A stretch of DNA of 64,000 bases, taken from positions 2,164,501 through 2,228,500 of the forward strand of contig JAKNDB010000068.1 in assembly GCA_024305405.1 (NCBI GenBank). Reading direction: 5' to 3'. The position numbers and the translations under genes were made by a program. Of the stretch, positions 50,406 through 62,538 are shown piece by piece. Under the pieces are notes generated by a model, which saw nothing but the letters and a program-made list of their open reading frames with translations, was not told the DNA's origin and ran no database searches. This stretch comes from Dirofilaria immitis (Eukaryota > Nematoda > Chromadorea > Rhabditida > Onchocercidae). Position 1 is the stretch's first letter, and every line of letters starts with the position of its first letter.

Positions 50406-51010
50406 GTGAGCATTATTTAACCTTTTATGTTTTCTTTGTTATTATTTAATTGATTGCTAAAATTCTTCAATTTCAATTAGATTTTGCATTCCTTCTATCA
50501 CTTAAATTCTAATGCGTAATCCATAATATTCCATTTTTTTATCACATTTATTTAGATCATTGTAGTTACCACTAATAATTTGTTAACGTTGTTGAGATAT
50601 TTGCAAATTTTATTTCACTCCAATTTTTTGTTCTCTTTAATTATTACATAAAAATTATGAAACTTTAAGTTGTCGTACATAATTTTTCTGTTGCTTAGCT
50701 CATATGTAACATTTAAATGTGTGACACAACTTCCGTTGAAATATTTCGTCATAAATTTTAATAATTTCTGAGACATCTGTCACAAAACGAATTCAGACTA
50801 ATGAATTTCCATCATTGAATGAGCGACACGCATAGAAAGCAAAATTGAAGTCGTTTGAAAATAGTCAAACTGTGGTGGAATGATTAGAAATTAATAATGC
50901 AGATGTAGAAATCATGATGCTAGAAAATACAAAACAAAGAATAGAATCCCATCAAGCAGCAAAAAACATACTGTTGATTTGTTATAAAAAAATAGCTTAA
51001 TGAATAGGGT

Positions 51011-51590
51011 AAGCAAATTTTGAATGTACATTCAGGAATGAATATTAATTGAATTTCTCGGTTTCAAATAAGACCCATCAAAGTAGAGAATTTGGGTTTC
51101 CATATTTGAAACAAAGTTATTCGAAATTATTATAGTACATGAGTACATTTATATGATTCACATTATCACATGTTTTATTTAATTCTATTATTGATATCAG
51201 CTTTTCTCGTTCCACATTTTTTTCTGTTTATCTGATGCTGATTAATAAAGCTCTCTTATTATATAATTTCTGATTTTGTTATTTCCTTTCCATCATTTCA
51301 TTTTCTCAATTGCTGAAAGCAAACAGTGATTTATATTTTTATTCCGCTGCATACAAATTAAAAATATTTTAACTATTCAAAATTTCCTAAATTTTAAAAG
51401 GTTGATCTTTTAGAAAATTAGAGCAATAATTATTACATTTGTCAAAATATTTAACATAATTAAGTTCTTCGACTTTTTTTTGAAAGATGAACAGATCACA
51501 TTCATGACTTAGCAAATTCTTTTCATTCAAATCTCTTAAAAGTTTCTAAAAAACAAAAAAAATTCCATTTATAGTTGTTTGATAAACAAT
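51011..51590. other. AT-rich stretch, no gene seen
   Basis: No coding segment recognised between the inverted-repeat arm and the next dispersed repeat. Confidence 0.4.
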
Positions 51591-51594
51591 AGCA

Positions 51595-51885
51595 CATCGT
51601 AAATATTTCTAAATTTCTTGTTTCTAATTTTCATATTTTTCAGAATGACTGCATATTTCATTAATTTCGGGAAAATCGAAATATTTTATAATATAATAAA
51701 TATATTGATATAATCAAGATATTTTCATATTACGAGATGTTTGGTGTAAACAAGTGATCTCATGATATAGCTTGTTTTGATTCATATTTCTAAAACAAAG
51801 ATATCCCTTCAACTGTCAATCTTTCAATTATGTGGAAAGGTTAAAATAACACATTTTATTCCAATGAAGCAATTGTCTGATTTAT
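51595..51885. repeat. Dispersed repeat shared with 47580-47925
   Basis: Direct-orientation copy with moderate divergence. Confidence 0.85.
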
Positions 51886-51899
51886 TATTCTTGATGTCA

Positions 51900-52690
51900 C
51901 AAAACTTTGATCAAAACATTGTAAGCGTCTTTGCCGCATGTTGATGTTTTCTTTCTGATTGTGGCGAAACTAATGAAGTAAATTTTCCTTCTCACTTTTC
52001 AGAGATTTCTTCAATTTTTTTGTTTCGACATCTACAAAAGAACCTCAAACTTAGTTAATTAAATTTTTATTACGACAAATTTGATAATACATCAACGAAT
52101 ATAGCAATTACAACCAGTCACATAAGTGCAATGAGACAAGTTTAATGAGTGTCAACGATTTCTTTTTGATCATGACAAACTTGACGTGGACAATTGTTTT
52201 CTCCAAAATTCCCATTGATTTCTTAAGTTTCTTGTTTCTCACACTTTGAAGGAATCTTAAATTGGGTAATTAAACCTTTATTACGGTAACATGATAATAC
52301 ATCAAGGAACAGTGGTTAATTTGATTCCAAAGATATCATTAAGAAAAATTTAATGATGATAGCATAATTTAAGAAAAAAATAAGAGATTAAAAGAAAGAC
52401 GCCCATTTTGTTGAATAAACCAGCTGCGTCAATGGACATCCTGTATAATGGTTTGGGTGATCAGGACCCTCTTCTTTCGTAAGTGAAGGATCCTACAATT
52501 GTGGCCATAGGCAATAGGACCTTTTTAACGTATGGGAGTACGACTCATAGATAAAAGCGTCAATTTTAGCTTACATTTTACATTATACAATAAATACACG
52601 TGAGACATGTACCTATTCATGTGAAATCCAGCACAAAAGGAAGCATTGAATTCTCCGATTTTCTAATTCTCCTCACAATTTCAGCGACAG
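51900..52690 (-). mobile_element. LTR-type fragments, reverse orientation, with two SL1-like sites
   Basis: The part 52205-52690 is the reverse complement of 43995-44470. Reading on the minus strand, a second, more diverged unit follows to about 51900, repeating TTGATGTATTATCA, GTAATAAA and the SL1-like block. The SL1-like sites are 52276-52255 (one gap and one mismatch against SL1) and 52065-52044 (four mismatches). No internal retrotransposon coding sequence adjoins. Confidence 0.6.
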
Positions 52691-54370
52691 CATATGTTTG
52701 CTTATCATTAATTATTATTATTATTATCAACCTCTTATCGATATTATTAGTTTCGTACAAGGAATTTAATGGTTGATTATGATGTACAAAGTATTCATTC
52801 ATTTATATATGAATTCTTTCAAAATAAACATTATCATGCTAATTCTATTCATAATAATAATGAATTTTCTTTTATGAAACGATAATATGAAAATTTTTCA
52901 AACTCGGGAAACAAACATGTGGCAAGTGAAAGTTTTGTCAAAATTCCTTAATTAGTGAAAGATTAAAAATACATAAGCGATTACCTTTTAAAGTTACAAA
53001 ATTATTAATCAACTGACCAAATTTAAAGTGATAATTTATTGAGGAAATTAAATTCTAATCATAGATATGATAATATTCCATCAACAATAATGCAATGATT
53101 GGAAGGTGAGATAACGGGAAAGAGATTGGTACGGTAATTAATTGAGGTAAGATTGTAAACTAAAAACGTTACAAGATTTAGTGTATATTTAAATAAAAAG
53201 AGATTATTAATTTATTAAAATTATAAGATAATTTTGCAAAAGAGAGAGAGAGAAACAGGGAGAGAATAGGAAAGGCAGAGAGATGGAAAAATACATGAAA
53301 TTTTACAAAATTATTTCATTATTGGCAAAAAGTAAGCAATAAGATAGAATATAAGGAGTGTATAAAATTAGAAATATTGAATGTAAACTTAACTAATGCA
53401 TAATTTGCTAATTGCTTTTTAAAAAAATTTAAAAATTTATTATTTAAAATTTTTTTCCTTTGTAAATTTGTTAATTTGAGCAGAATTAATCAATATGAAA
53501 TGCTCGTATTTTTCAAAAGGCTAATATCCATTTCCTTCATCTATCCATCCATCCTACACACATGTATAAATGGTGAAGAAAAAATGAATAATGTTGCAAC
53601 CAGATGTCAGCTAAATAATCCTTATCCTTTCTATATCAACTACAAGATTTTTTCATTCTTACATCAAAATTAATGAATAAAAGAAAGAGAGAGAAAGAGA
53701 TTGAGAGAGAGAGAGAGAGAGGAAAAGAGGGAAATTTGAAAGTTTTATTTAATATCAATTTCATCGCGTGAAAGAAAGAAAATGAGAAACTTTCAGTTGA
53801 GTTCCTTTTTCGTTTTTTTGAAATTTAAATTTTTTCAACTAATAAGGAAGGAACAAAATTTATTTTCCCGTTACGTTTCTTTCTTTTTTTTTTTTTTTAT
53901 AAAATTTGAACTTTTTAGAACTTTTTTTTTGTTTTTTGATGTATGTATAGGTGTGTTTATGTACGTATATGTGTTATATGGACGAAAAAAAGGAAATAAA
54001 AAAATTTAACAAGAAAGTTGAAATGATTGTGCATTACAGGAACGATGATTACAAGGAAACGGAGTATTTGGAACGGTAAACAGGAACATGCAGATGCAAG
54101 TACAAGTGAGGTGCGATGCATAATAAAGTTTAATTGTTTAATTTGGAACAAAGACTACTACTTACAGGCGCAAAAATGTTAATTGAAGCGTCAAAAGCTC
54201 AAACAACGATCAGTGGAGAAGAAAAATGATTGAACAATAAAGTGTTAAACAGCAAAAAAAAAAGAAATGAGCGGTTGATTGGTTTGATTAGTTGGCGCAA
54301 AAAACATTTTTGGCTGCTAATAATGTGGAAGCGGAAACGCGCGGAAAGAAAAAGAAAGGAGAAGAGGAAG
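52690..54370. repeat. Long-range duplication D, copy 2, left part
   Basis: This matches 15540-17640, but without the long CTA array and one tandem unit. It is nearly identical to copy 1 from about 53100 to 54340. Confidence 0.9.
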
Positions 54371-54377
54371 ATAATAA

Positions 54378-54930
54378 GGCGATGATGCTGATAATGATGG
54401 AGAAAAGAAAAAGGAACAAGTTTAGTTTAGCCTAGATAAGTGTACAACATAACTTCTTTTCTATTGTCCATCAAAATCGTGATCAATCCAATGAAATTTA
54501 ATTAGTCTTATCCTCGAAAATATTTTCAGATAAATTTTAGCATTTTTAGCAAGAAAAATAGCCTGTTTGGAGAGTATTTTTTGTTTTGTTTTTTCCGCTT
54601 TGAAATCAGCATTATATCGTTTCTGATCTCTTCTGAAAAAATTGGTTTGAATAGAATGATATGTACATTCTGAATAAACAGAATGATGCATTTATTCGGG
54701 AAGGATAGATTGAGATTCAACGGTTAAATAAAGTGATACACGTATTATTCCGATAGATGGAATTCAAATCAAACAGAACAGAGCATTATCTATCCGTTCG
54801 CCATTATCGCCATTACGTTCGATTGATTCCATTTCCTGGAAAATTGTAAGTAAAATAATTCGAAATAAGCACTTTAAAAAACTAATTTTATCATGTATAG
54901 CAATGAAATGAAAAAAAAAACCAGATATAA
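54378..54930. repeat. Duplication D, copy 2, right parts
   Basis: 54378-54780 matches 19040-19480 and 54800-54930 matches 20560-20690. In this copy the blocks are adjacent. Confidence 0.8.
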
Positions 54931-55856
54931 CTTTTGTTACTTTCTTTTATTCTGTATTTCAAGTATTACTGAAAATATTAAATAAACATGCTTGAAGATA
55001 GATCGAAAATGTAATTTGCTTATATTTTATTCCTATTTGTATTATTTTTATTGTTTGATTCATGACTGTTTAATGCAGCCAAATAATAAGTATTGGTTGC
55101 AAATTCTTATATCATCTTAACTGATCATTCTATCATTCATCAGTTAAATGAAAAAAGTTTGAACATTCAATTTTCTTTTTTCTTTTCTGAGTTGCAATAG
55201 CAAAGGTAAGAAAAAAATGAAAATATTTTGCATGAATGAATATAATAATTAAAAATTTACTGAAATTTTATTCAATTCGGGCAAAAAAGTGAAATGAAAG
55301 AAATTTATAAAAAATAATTCACGTAATTCATTTACATCCTTTCAATTGAAATTCGCTTTGTTACAATTTTTCTGAACTTTTCCATCATTTAATTAATTGC
55401 TTGAGAAACCTATATAGCACAACTTAATAATATTTAATTAAATCAAATTTGCAAAGAAATGTCTATTCAAACTTCTGCATAATTTAATTATTTGCTTAGG
55501 ACCAATTTATAAGTCTGCATAGCATACCTTTACATAGCCAATGGAATTAAATTTACAGACAATTCTTATTTAATGAAATTATAATCTAATTTTATTTTTA
55601 CTACTTTTTCTTACCTTACATTATAGCTGGATTATTTCATTTTGCAAAAAAATATGATTATGTGATATGAAGTTTTCTTTTATGAGTCATAATTTATCGA
55701 AATTAGAACTATTTAAAGAATTGAACAAAAGCGTTGATTCATCTATGTTTAATTCAGAAATCAAGAAATGACATCATTTATGTTTTCACGGTTAGAACTA
55801 TTAATAAACCTGTTTTTTTACTTTGAAATTTCCTCTTTAAAAGAAAGTGCCAATTG
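54931..55856. other. Upstream flank of the TIL inhibitor gene
   Basis: AT-rich, no coding segment or repeat recognised; it presumably contains the promoter. I cannot point to a specific element. Confidence 0.4.
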
Positions 55857-57214
55857 ATGAAAAGTAAGACGCTCTGCTATTTACCAATGAATCTATTTTT
55901 CATCTTTATAACTGTAAGTAATTTTTATATAATCAAGAGCTTATTATTTTTCAATAAATGATATATAATAATATTACTATTTTTACATTCCATTACAATG
56001 TGGAAAATTGACCTTAACTTTTTATAAGTTTATAGAGATTCATAATATTTAATTTTTGTAAGTTAGAAAGAATCCTTCAGATAGTAATAGAATGTAATAG
56101 GAGGGATTATGAAAAAATATTCAAATTTTATAGTAAATTGTAGTAGATTCGATCCAGTTCAAATGTTCATTTTGTTTTGAATCATTGGCCTTATCTTTTA
56201 TAAGATTAAAAATATGATTTAAAAGAAAAAAAAAGTAATTTTAATTAAGAACGGTGTAATTTCGTCTATCTCCATTAAATATAAATAAAAAAATAAGCAA
56301 AACATAGTGCAATAAGTTTGAGTATGTCACGATAAAGATTACTTAGGATGATTTATTGAAATGAATTTCAATAATTAATTCTATCTTCAGTAAAAGATTA
56401 TCATTTATTCGTCATGCTAAAATAATAGAAAGTATGAATTGATTGATTGAAAATTCTAAACTGCAAAAAGCTAATAAATATAATAAATGTAAATTTACAA
56501 TTAGGCGTTTGCATTAATTTTTACGTACGTGGATGCGACTCGACGTAGACACAAATGTAAACCAAACGAAATATGGATGGAATGCGGTGGATGCGAGTTA
56601 AAATGTGGTCAAAGCGAATTTGTTAGTAATCTAAAATTGATAATCATTATCAACTAATCATTAAACAGAACAAGTGGCCTTATTTGCGATAAAATTAATA
56701 AATTTAGGATATTTTTTGTTTCTTTATTCATTCATAGATCATGTTACATTCTACTGTTTTGATAAATACAATTTAATTATAATTAGATATGCGATTAATT
56801 AGTATTTCGTAACTGATATACGGAAAATCACATCAGCTTTTTTTTCAAATAAAGATTATCAGACAAAAGATGAAATAAATTTATTGTTATTGGAACTTTC
56901 AATATGTTAATTAATTTACTTTTGTCTTTTAGACTCCATGTACTCTGATATGTAGGCCGGCTGGTTGTTATTGTCCATCATATAGTGGATTTAGACGAAA
57001 CATCAACAAAAAATGTATTCCCGAATCTCAATGTCCAGAAAATTCGATAAAATATGTAAATGCTACGAAAGGCTTCGAAAGATATTTGAATGCTACAGAA
57101 CAAACTATAGGATATTTGAACACTTCGAAAGGTGGCTCCATTAAATTTGTAAAAATACTTCCTAAGAAATTTTTTCGTTCCAAATTTGTGTTTAATCAAT
57201 TTGATGCTCGATGA
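55857..57214 (+). CDS. Secreted TIL-domain serine protease inhibitor, three exons
   Basis: Exons 55857-55913, 56505-56621 and 56933-57214 join in phase 0 for 151 residues; donors are GTAAGT and GTTAGT, acceptors ACAATTAG and CTTTTAG. The start may instead be the second Met at 55887. The signal peptide is split by intron 1 (MNLFFIFIT then AFALIFTYVDA) with likely cleavage after VDA. The TIL domain has all ten cysteines in order: CKPNEIWMEC, CELKC, TPCTLICRPAGCYC and CIPESQC, matching the Ascaris trypsin and chymotrypsin/elastase inhibitor family. By alignment with that family the reactive bond is Leu-Ile in CTLIC; Leu at P1 predicts chymotrypsin- or elastase-like targets. A tail of about 60 residues carries three N-glycosylation sequons (NAT, NAT, NTS) at roughly 11-residue spacing and a basic end (KILPKKFFRSK). 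It probably acts outside cells, possibly against host or endogenous proteases (inference). Confidence 0.87.
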
Positions 57215-58580
57215 TGTTTAATCATGATTTCTTTTTGATATTCAAATGAATAAAAATGACGATAATATGTTCATTTATCAACGAAAGTAAATAATATACG
57301 CGAAAAGTTTTGAAATGATTTTCTCAAATACCTGAACAAAGTCATTTGTCCTACCTTCTTGATACTTCAAACATGAACCTCCTAATTCAGAGAACTATCA
57401 CATGGAGAATCCAAAAAATGAAATAAAAATTCATAGGCTATTTGTTATTGAGAACTTTAAACTAGCAGTTTATTAAACATTTAAATAAAGCAAGTATGAC
57501 TGTACATTCTCGTCGTGTATTGCTATCTTTATGAAAGTGTCGAAAAACATAAATTATTTCTAAAATTTTATTTATTTCAATTTTTATACATATCAACAAA
57601 ATCCATAATTCTTCTAAAATTCATAATTCATTTCATTCTTACTTAATTGATTAATTTTAAAGAACAATTTGTAAACGATTGCTCGTTTCTTTTTCCGGTT
57701 TAATTTTACTTTTTATGAACACGCCGAAGAATTCTATTTGAATCTTCCATCATTAGATTGCAAAGCCCGAGGTTTATTCAAAGAGTGCCATAGTGAATTT
57801 CTTCTTTTTAATCAAGCAATGTACATTTAACTTATTACGATATCACAATGTCAACAAAGAATTTAATTGCTATTGATATTATATAAAAATATCATGTTAT
57901 TAGGAAAGTGCTACTATACTTCTGTTGCACTTTTTAGGAAATCCTAGAAATTTTACCAATTTCGGTATTTTTTTTATTAAAAATTGCAAAAATGTCGAGA
58001 ATGTATAATGGCTGTTTCCGATTGAAAAAACTTTTGCTCAATTTTTTTAACTTATTATATATTCTCGATCCGACAAAGAAATGCATATAATTTACATATA
58101 ATTATAATTATTGTTATCAATCTCTTGTCAGTAAGACTAATTATCTTGCAAAAAATTTAAACATTAATTATCAAATAAAATGTATTTATTCATTCATGCA
58201 CATATATCGCTTTTCATTAATTGTTATCAACCTCTTATCAATAACATCTGTCGACGAAAGCTGATACATATAAATTGTTGTATACAGATAAAAATGTTAA
58301 AAAGACATTGATGTAAACAACTTGCCAAAATCATGAGATCAGCAAGCTAAAAGGAAAGAGATATAAATATATTCTCAATCAAAGCATACGATCACGCAGC
58401 GGTCAACAGAATGAGATCAATTCGTAAAAGAAAGCGGTTGCAGTTCAATCACCCAGGCTTGAATAAAATTCGATAACGACGATTCCACGATCGACCAGGA
58501 GCATTGTGCGAATTTCTCCTCTTCTTTGCATCTGTGCGAATTTCTCCCTTCTTTGGCGGAGTCGATACAGTCGATACTGT
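57215..58580. other. 3' flank of TIL gene and repeats
   Basis: 57215-57570 is the 3' flank, homologous to 46170-46560, with AATAAA near 57249. 58100-58260 has two copies of the dispersed TTATCAA-CTCTT repeat. The remainder shows no gene. Confidence 0.5.
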
Positions 58581-59660
58581 CCTACCAAGTTTTCACAACT
58601 AATGGATACATTTCTCCCCATTTTCCTTCAATTCAAGTGAGTAATTTTCAGCAATTTCTTTACTTGAAGCACGTTATATTTCTTTCCTTCAGATCATTCA
58701 TGAAAATCTTCGCATCCTTGCTAAACACGCATTCCAGCGAATGCAATGAGATATTTTAGCTCAATCTTTTTGTTTCTTTTATGTCTCAGCAAATTATAAT
58801 TTTCACTGAGTTCTGCATTATAAGCATTGAGCTTGTATGGTTTACGCCTATTAAGGTTTCATGTTGTACGAATTTTTTACCGCATACATTGCATTCGAAC
58901 GTTTTCTCGCCCGTATGTAACCAGTAATATGTTTTCAGATTGGAGCGTTGACTGAAATCTCTACCGCACATAGTGTATTTGAACATCCTGTCGCCTACAT
59001 GCATTCGATTATATGTATTCCAGATGGTCACACCAAATGAATCTTTTATTGCAACGATTTCTTGTTTCTATTATTCCGATAATATTTATTTAATTTTAAT
59101 TGATCAGTCATTCTTACCTGTACTGATGAATTGCTTTCAGTTTGTGTCTGAAACTATTTGAAATCATTCACTTCATAGTTTAACTGATTTGATGATTATT
59201 TTTGTTTTAATTTTTGAGTAGTTTTAACTATGCAAAGAGATTCCATTGATATCACTACATATGCTGTGGAATCTTTGAACAATAATACCTTATAACCATT
59301 CGATATTGGTTGCTTCTTAAAAGTTTTCGAAGAATTAGAACATATTTTGAAAAGAATAACAGTTTTATTTAGAATATTGTGTAGGAAGATACAAAATTTG
59401 ACTTTGATGTGATTCTTGAATCTAAACTATTTTCTATGCTGAATTTGAAATATATGACGTGGAAAAAAACCGACGAACTGATATCTCTTTTGGTAGATAT
59501 TGAAGAAATTAGATCTGGTGTTAATATTTTTTGAATCAGATTTAGCTCGTTTTGGTTTTTACTCTTATCGGTCTTTGTCGTCTCTTTTGAAATAATCAAT
59601 ATTTTGCGTTTAAACTCTTTGTAGTATAACATGAACTAATAACAGTCTAAATTATATCGC
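58581..59660. repeat. Direct duplicate Z, copy 2
   Basis: Near-identical copy of 41847-42940. Its right end meets the 5' flank of the zinc-finger ORF at 60022 in opposite orientation, making an imperfect palindrome centred near 59655. Confidence 0.9.
58786..59063 (-). pseudogene. C2H2 zinc-finger remnant, copy 2
   Basis: The open frame 59031-58786 encodes the same 81-residue product as the remnant at 42.05 kb, with the same Cys-to-Tyr and His-to-Tyr changes and the same upstream frame break. The damage therefore predates the duplication or was spread by conversion. It is divergently arranged with the ORF at 60022. Confidence 0.75.
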
Positions 59661-60021
59661 AAATATCAGTTCCTGAGTTTCTTTTTGTTTTTCCACGTCA
59701 TATGTTTTAAATTCAGCATAAAAATAGTTTAGATTCAAGAATCACCTCAAAGTCAAATTTTTATCCTTCCACACGTTATTTCTATTTTGGATCAATTACA
59801 ATAAAACAGCAAAACTGTTATTCTTTTCAAAATATGTTCTAATTCTTCGAAAACTTTTAAGAAGTAATCAATATCGAATGGTTATGAAATATTATTGTTC
59901 AAAGATTCCACAACATATGCAGTGATATCAATGGAATCTCTTTGCACTGTTGAGATTGCTCAAAAATTTTAAGAAAATAATAAATTAAAGTTATGAAGTG
60001 AATCATTTCAAATAGTTTCAG

Positions 60022-60576
60022 ATGCTAGCTGAAAGTGATTCATTACTACAGTTAGGAATAACAGATCCGTTCAAATGCAATATATGCAATAAAGGATTCC
60101 TTCAGAGCAACGATCTGATAGCACACAATCGAAAACATAAAGAGAAACCGTTCGAATGCAATGTATGCAATAAAAGATTCTTTCGGAACGGCGATCTGAA
60201 TAGACATATTCGAATACATACAGGCGAGAGACCGTTCAAATGCAATGTGTGCGGTAGAAATTTCACTCAACGCTTCAATTTGAAAACACATTACCGAAAG
60301 CATACAGGCAAGGGACCGTTCAAATGCGATGTATGCAATAAAAGATTCCTTCAGAGCAACGATCTGATAGCACATAATCGAACACATACAGGGAAGAAAC
60401 CGTTCAAATCTGATTTATGCGGAAAAAAATTTACTCGAAAATATACTTTGAAGATACATAAAGAGAAAGGTAGAATACTTCATTGCAAGAGAAATATACC
60501 TACAGACGACGTTATCAACACAGCTATATTAATCAGAGGAAATAATTTCGTATGCAAGACTGCAATCATTATTTAA
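60022..60576 (+). CDS. C2H2 zinc-finger protein, 184 codons, intact copy B
   Basis: The ATG follows directly on TTTCAG (60011-60021 region), which could be a spliced-leader or cis acceptor. Residues 1-15 are an acidic lead, then four complete Kruppel-type fingers (first Cys near residues 19, 45, 73 and 101) joined by HKEKPFEC, HTGERPFKC, HTGKGPFKC and HTGKKPFKS linkers. A fifth unit begins FKSDLCGKKF, where Ser replaces the first Cys. The tail, about residues 145-184, is not a finger. Relative to the copies at 49.07 and 63.39 kb it lacks several fingers and the LTR-like insertion, and has no frameshift. Such tandem fingers normally bind DNA in the nucleus. No upstream exon is linked to it here, so expression is uncertain. 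Confidence 0.6.
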   Translation: MLAESDSLLQLGITDPFKCNICNKGFLQSNDLIAHNRKHKEKPFECNVCNKRFFRNGDLNRHIRIHTGERPFKCNVCGRNFTQRFNLKTHYRKHTGKGPFKCDVCNKRFLQSNDLIAHNRTHTGKKPFKSDLCGKKFTRKYTLKIHKEKGRILHCKRNIPTDDVINTAILIRGNNFVCKTAIII

Positions 60577-61068
60577 CCTTTTATGTTTTCTTTGTTATTA
60601 TTTAATTGATTGCTAAAATTCTTCAATTTCAATTAGATTTTGCATTCCTTCTATCACTTAAATTCTAATGCGTAATCCATAATATTCCATCTTTTTTATC
60701 ACGTTTATTTAGATCATTGTAGTTACCACTAATAATTTGTTAACGTTGTTGAGATATTTGCAAATTTTGTTTCACTCCAATTTTTTGTTCTCTTTAATTA
60801 TTACATAAAAATTATGAAACTTTAAGTTGTCGTACATAATTTTTCTGTTGCTTAGCTCATATGTAACATTTAAATGTGTGACACAACTTCCGTTGAAATA
60901 TTTCGTCATAAATTTTAATAATTTCTGAGACATCTGTCACAAAACGAATTCAGATTAATGAATTTCCATCATTGAATGAGCGACACGCATAGAAAGCAAA
61001 ATTAAAGTCGTTTGAAAATAGTCAAACTGTGGTGAAATGATTAGAAATTAATAATGCAGATGTAGAAA
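60577..61068. repeat. Downstream flank of copy B, homologous to 50411-50925
   Basis: Close match to the flank beyond the LTR-like insertion in copy A, ending at GCAGATGTAGAAAT where the sequences part. Confidence 0.85.
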
Positions 61069-61445
61069 TAAAGTATTTCATCATATATCGCATATTCGTA
61101 GAAATGTTTAAAATCATCCCTCAAATAACATTCCAAATCAGTACAGCATTCATTATTGTTCTCCTTTGATTTATATATTTTGTGGAATATTGTTCTAAAA
61201 TATTCTTCAGAATTACGCGGCAGAATATGCTTCAACCATTATCATTTATCGTAGAAATTGCTTGGAAATGAATATGCTGCTCTCTTACTTTCTGATAGCC
61301 ACGTTATCATTGTGTATCATACAAGTAACAATTTATAAATTTTTGCTTTGATTTTTGCTTTTATCTGTTTTTCTCGTCACTTTCAAAATAGTCAATATTT
61401 TGCGTTTAAATTCTCTGCATCATTACATTAACATACAACACAGAT
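61069..61445 (+). repeat. Diverged copy of 48240-48690 with a signal-peptide-like exon
   Basis: Same orientation as 48240-48690 with many substitutions. The ORF 61268-61324 encodes MNMLLSYFLIATLSLCIIQ, a convincing hydrophobic leader, ending in phase 0 at a GTAACA donor. The next 120 bp are homologous to intron 1 of the zinc-finger locus, and then the inverted arm begins, so the exon has been cut off from whatever it was spliced to. Confidence 0.55.
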
Positions 61446-62051
61446 GACCCTATTCATTAAGCTATTTTTTTATAACAAATCAACAGTATGTTTTTTGCTG
61501 CTTGATGGGATTCTATTCTTTGTTTTGTATTTTCTAGCATCATGATTTCTACATCTGCATTATTAATTTCTAATCATTCCACCACAGTTTGACTATTTTC
61601 AAACGACTTCAATTTTGCTTTCTATGCGTGTCGCTCATTCAATGATGGAAATTCATTAGTCTGAATTCGTTTTGTGACAGATGTCTCAGAAATTATTAAA
61701 ATTTATGACGAAATATTTCAACGGAAGTTGTGTCACACATTTAAATGTTACATATGAGCTAAGCAACAGAAAAATTATGTACGACAACTTAAAGTTTCAT
61801 AATTTTTATGTAATAATTAAAGAGAACAAAAAATTGGAGTGAAATAAAATTTGCAAATATCTCAACAACGTTAACAAATTATTAGTGGTAACTACAATGA
61901 TCTAAATAAATGTGATAAAAAAATGGAATATTATGGATTACGCATTAGAATTTAAGTGATAGAAGGAATGCAAAATCTAATTGAAATTGAAGAATTTTAG
62001 CAATCAATTAAATAATAACAAAGAAAACATAAAAGGTTAAATAATGCTCAC

Positions 62052-62537
62052 TGTCGCGTATTTATTGGGTGTGAGCTGACGTCGAGGGGACCAAATGTCA
62101 CCAGTGTTGGGGATTGAGTAGGGTGTAGTGGAGCTGTATTGAGAGCACACCGTGAAGCCGAAACGTTTATTACTGATTGTACTTAAGTGATAACAATAAT
62201 ATTGATGATGATCACTCGTGGTTTATATCTTCCCAGAAGTGGAATTGGTTAATTCTAGCACCAGAAACACACCGGATATGGAGGAAACATTACAGTACGA
62301 TTAAAAGGGGATTAGCGTGGAAAATAAGCGTTTAAACAAAAGGATGTAGATTGGTTAGATAACAACAAAAACGTGTGAAAAAAACAATTTTAAGGAATGT
62401 AGATATGACTGGGATGATTCATAGTTTCATGAGCATTAATTTACAGTGAGTAATCTATTTGCTTATTTGTTTACAATAAGAAATTTATTTAATTATGTAA
62501 TTGTATATTGGAGTTTCACGAATCAGCGTTCGCGACA
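62052..62537. mobile_element. Solo-LTR-like insertion, inverted copy, 486 bp
   Basis: Same element and same target duplication (CTCAC at 62047-62051 and 62538-62542) as at 49920-50405, in reverse orientation and of equal length. Confidence 0.85.
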
Positions 62538-62538
62538 C

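Larger units (their letters stand above)
48457..51010. repeat. Inverted repeat, left arm (2.55 kb)
   Basis: Almost identical in reverse complement to 61446-64000, differing by a few substitutions and single-base indels. It contains a zinc-finger pseudogene and an LTR-like insertion. The right arm reaches the end of the window, so the true repeat may be longer. Confidence 0.95.
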
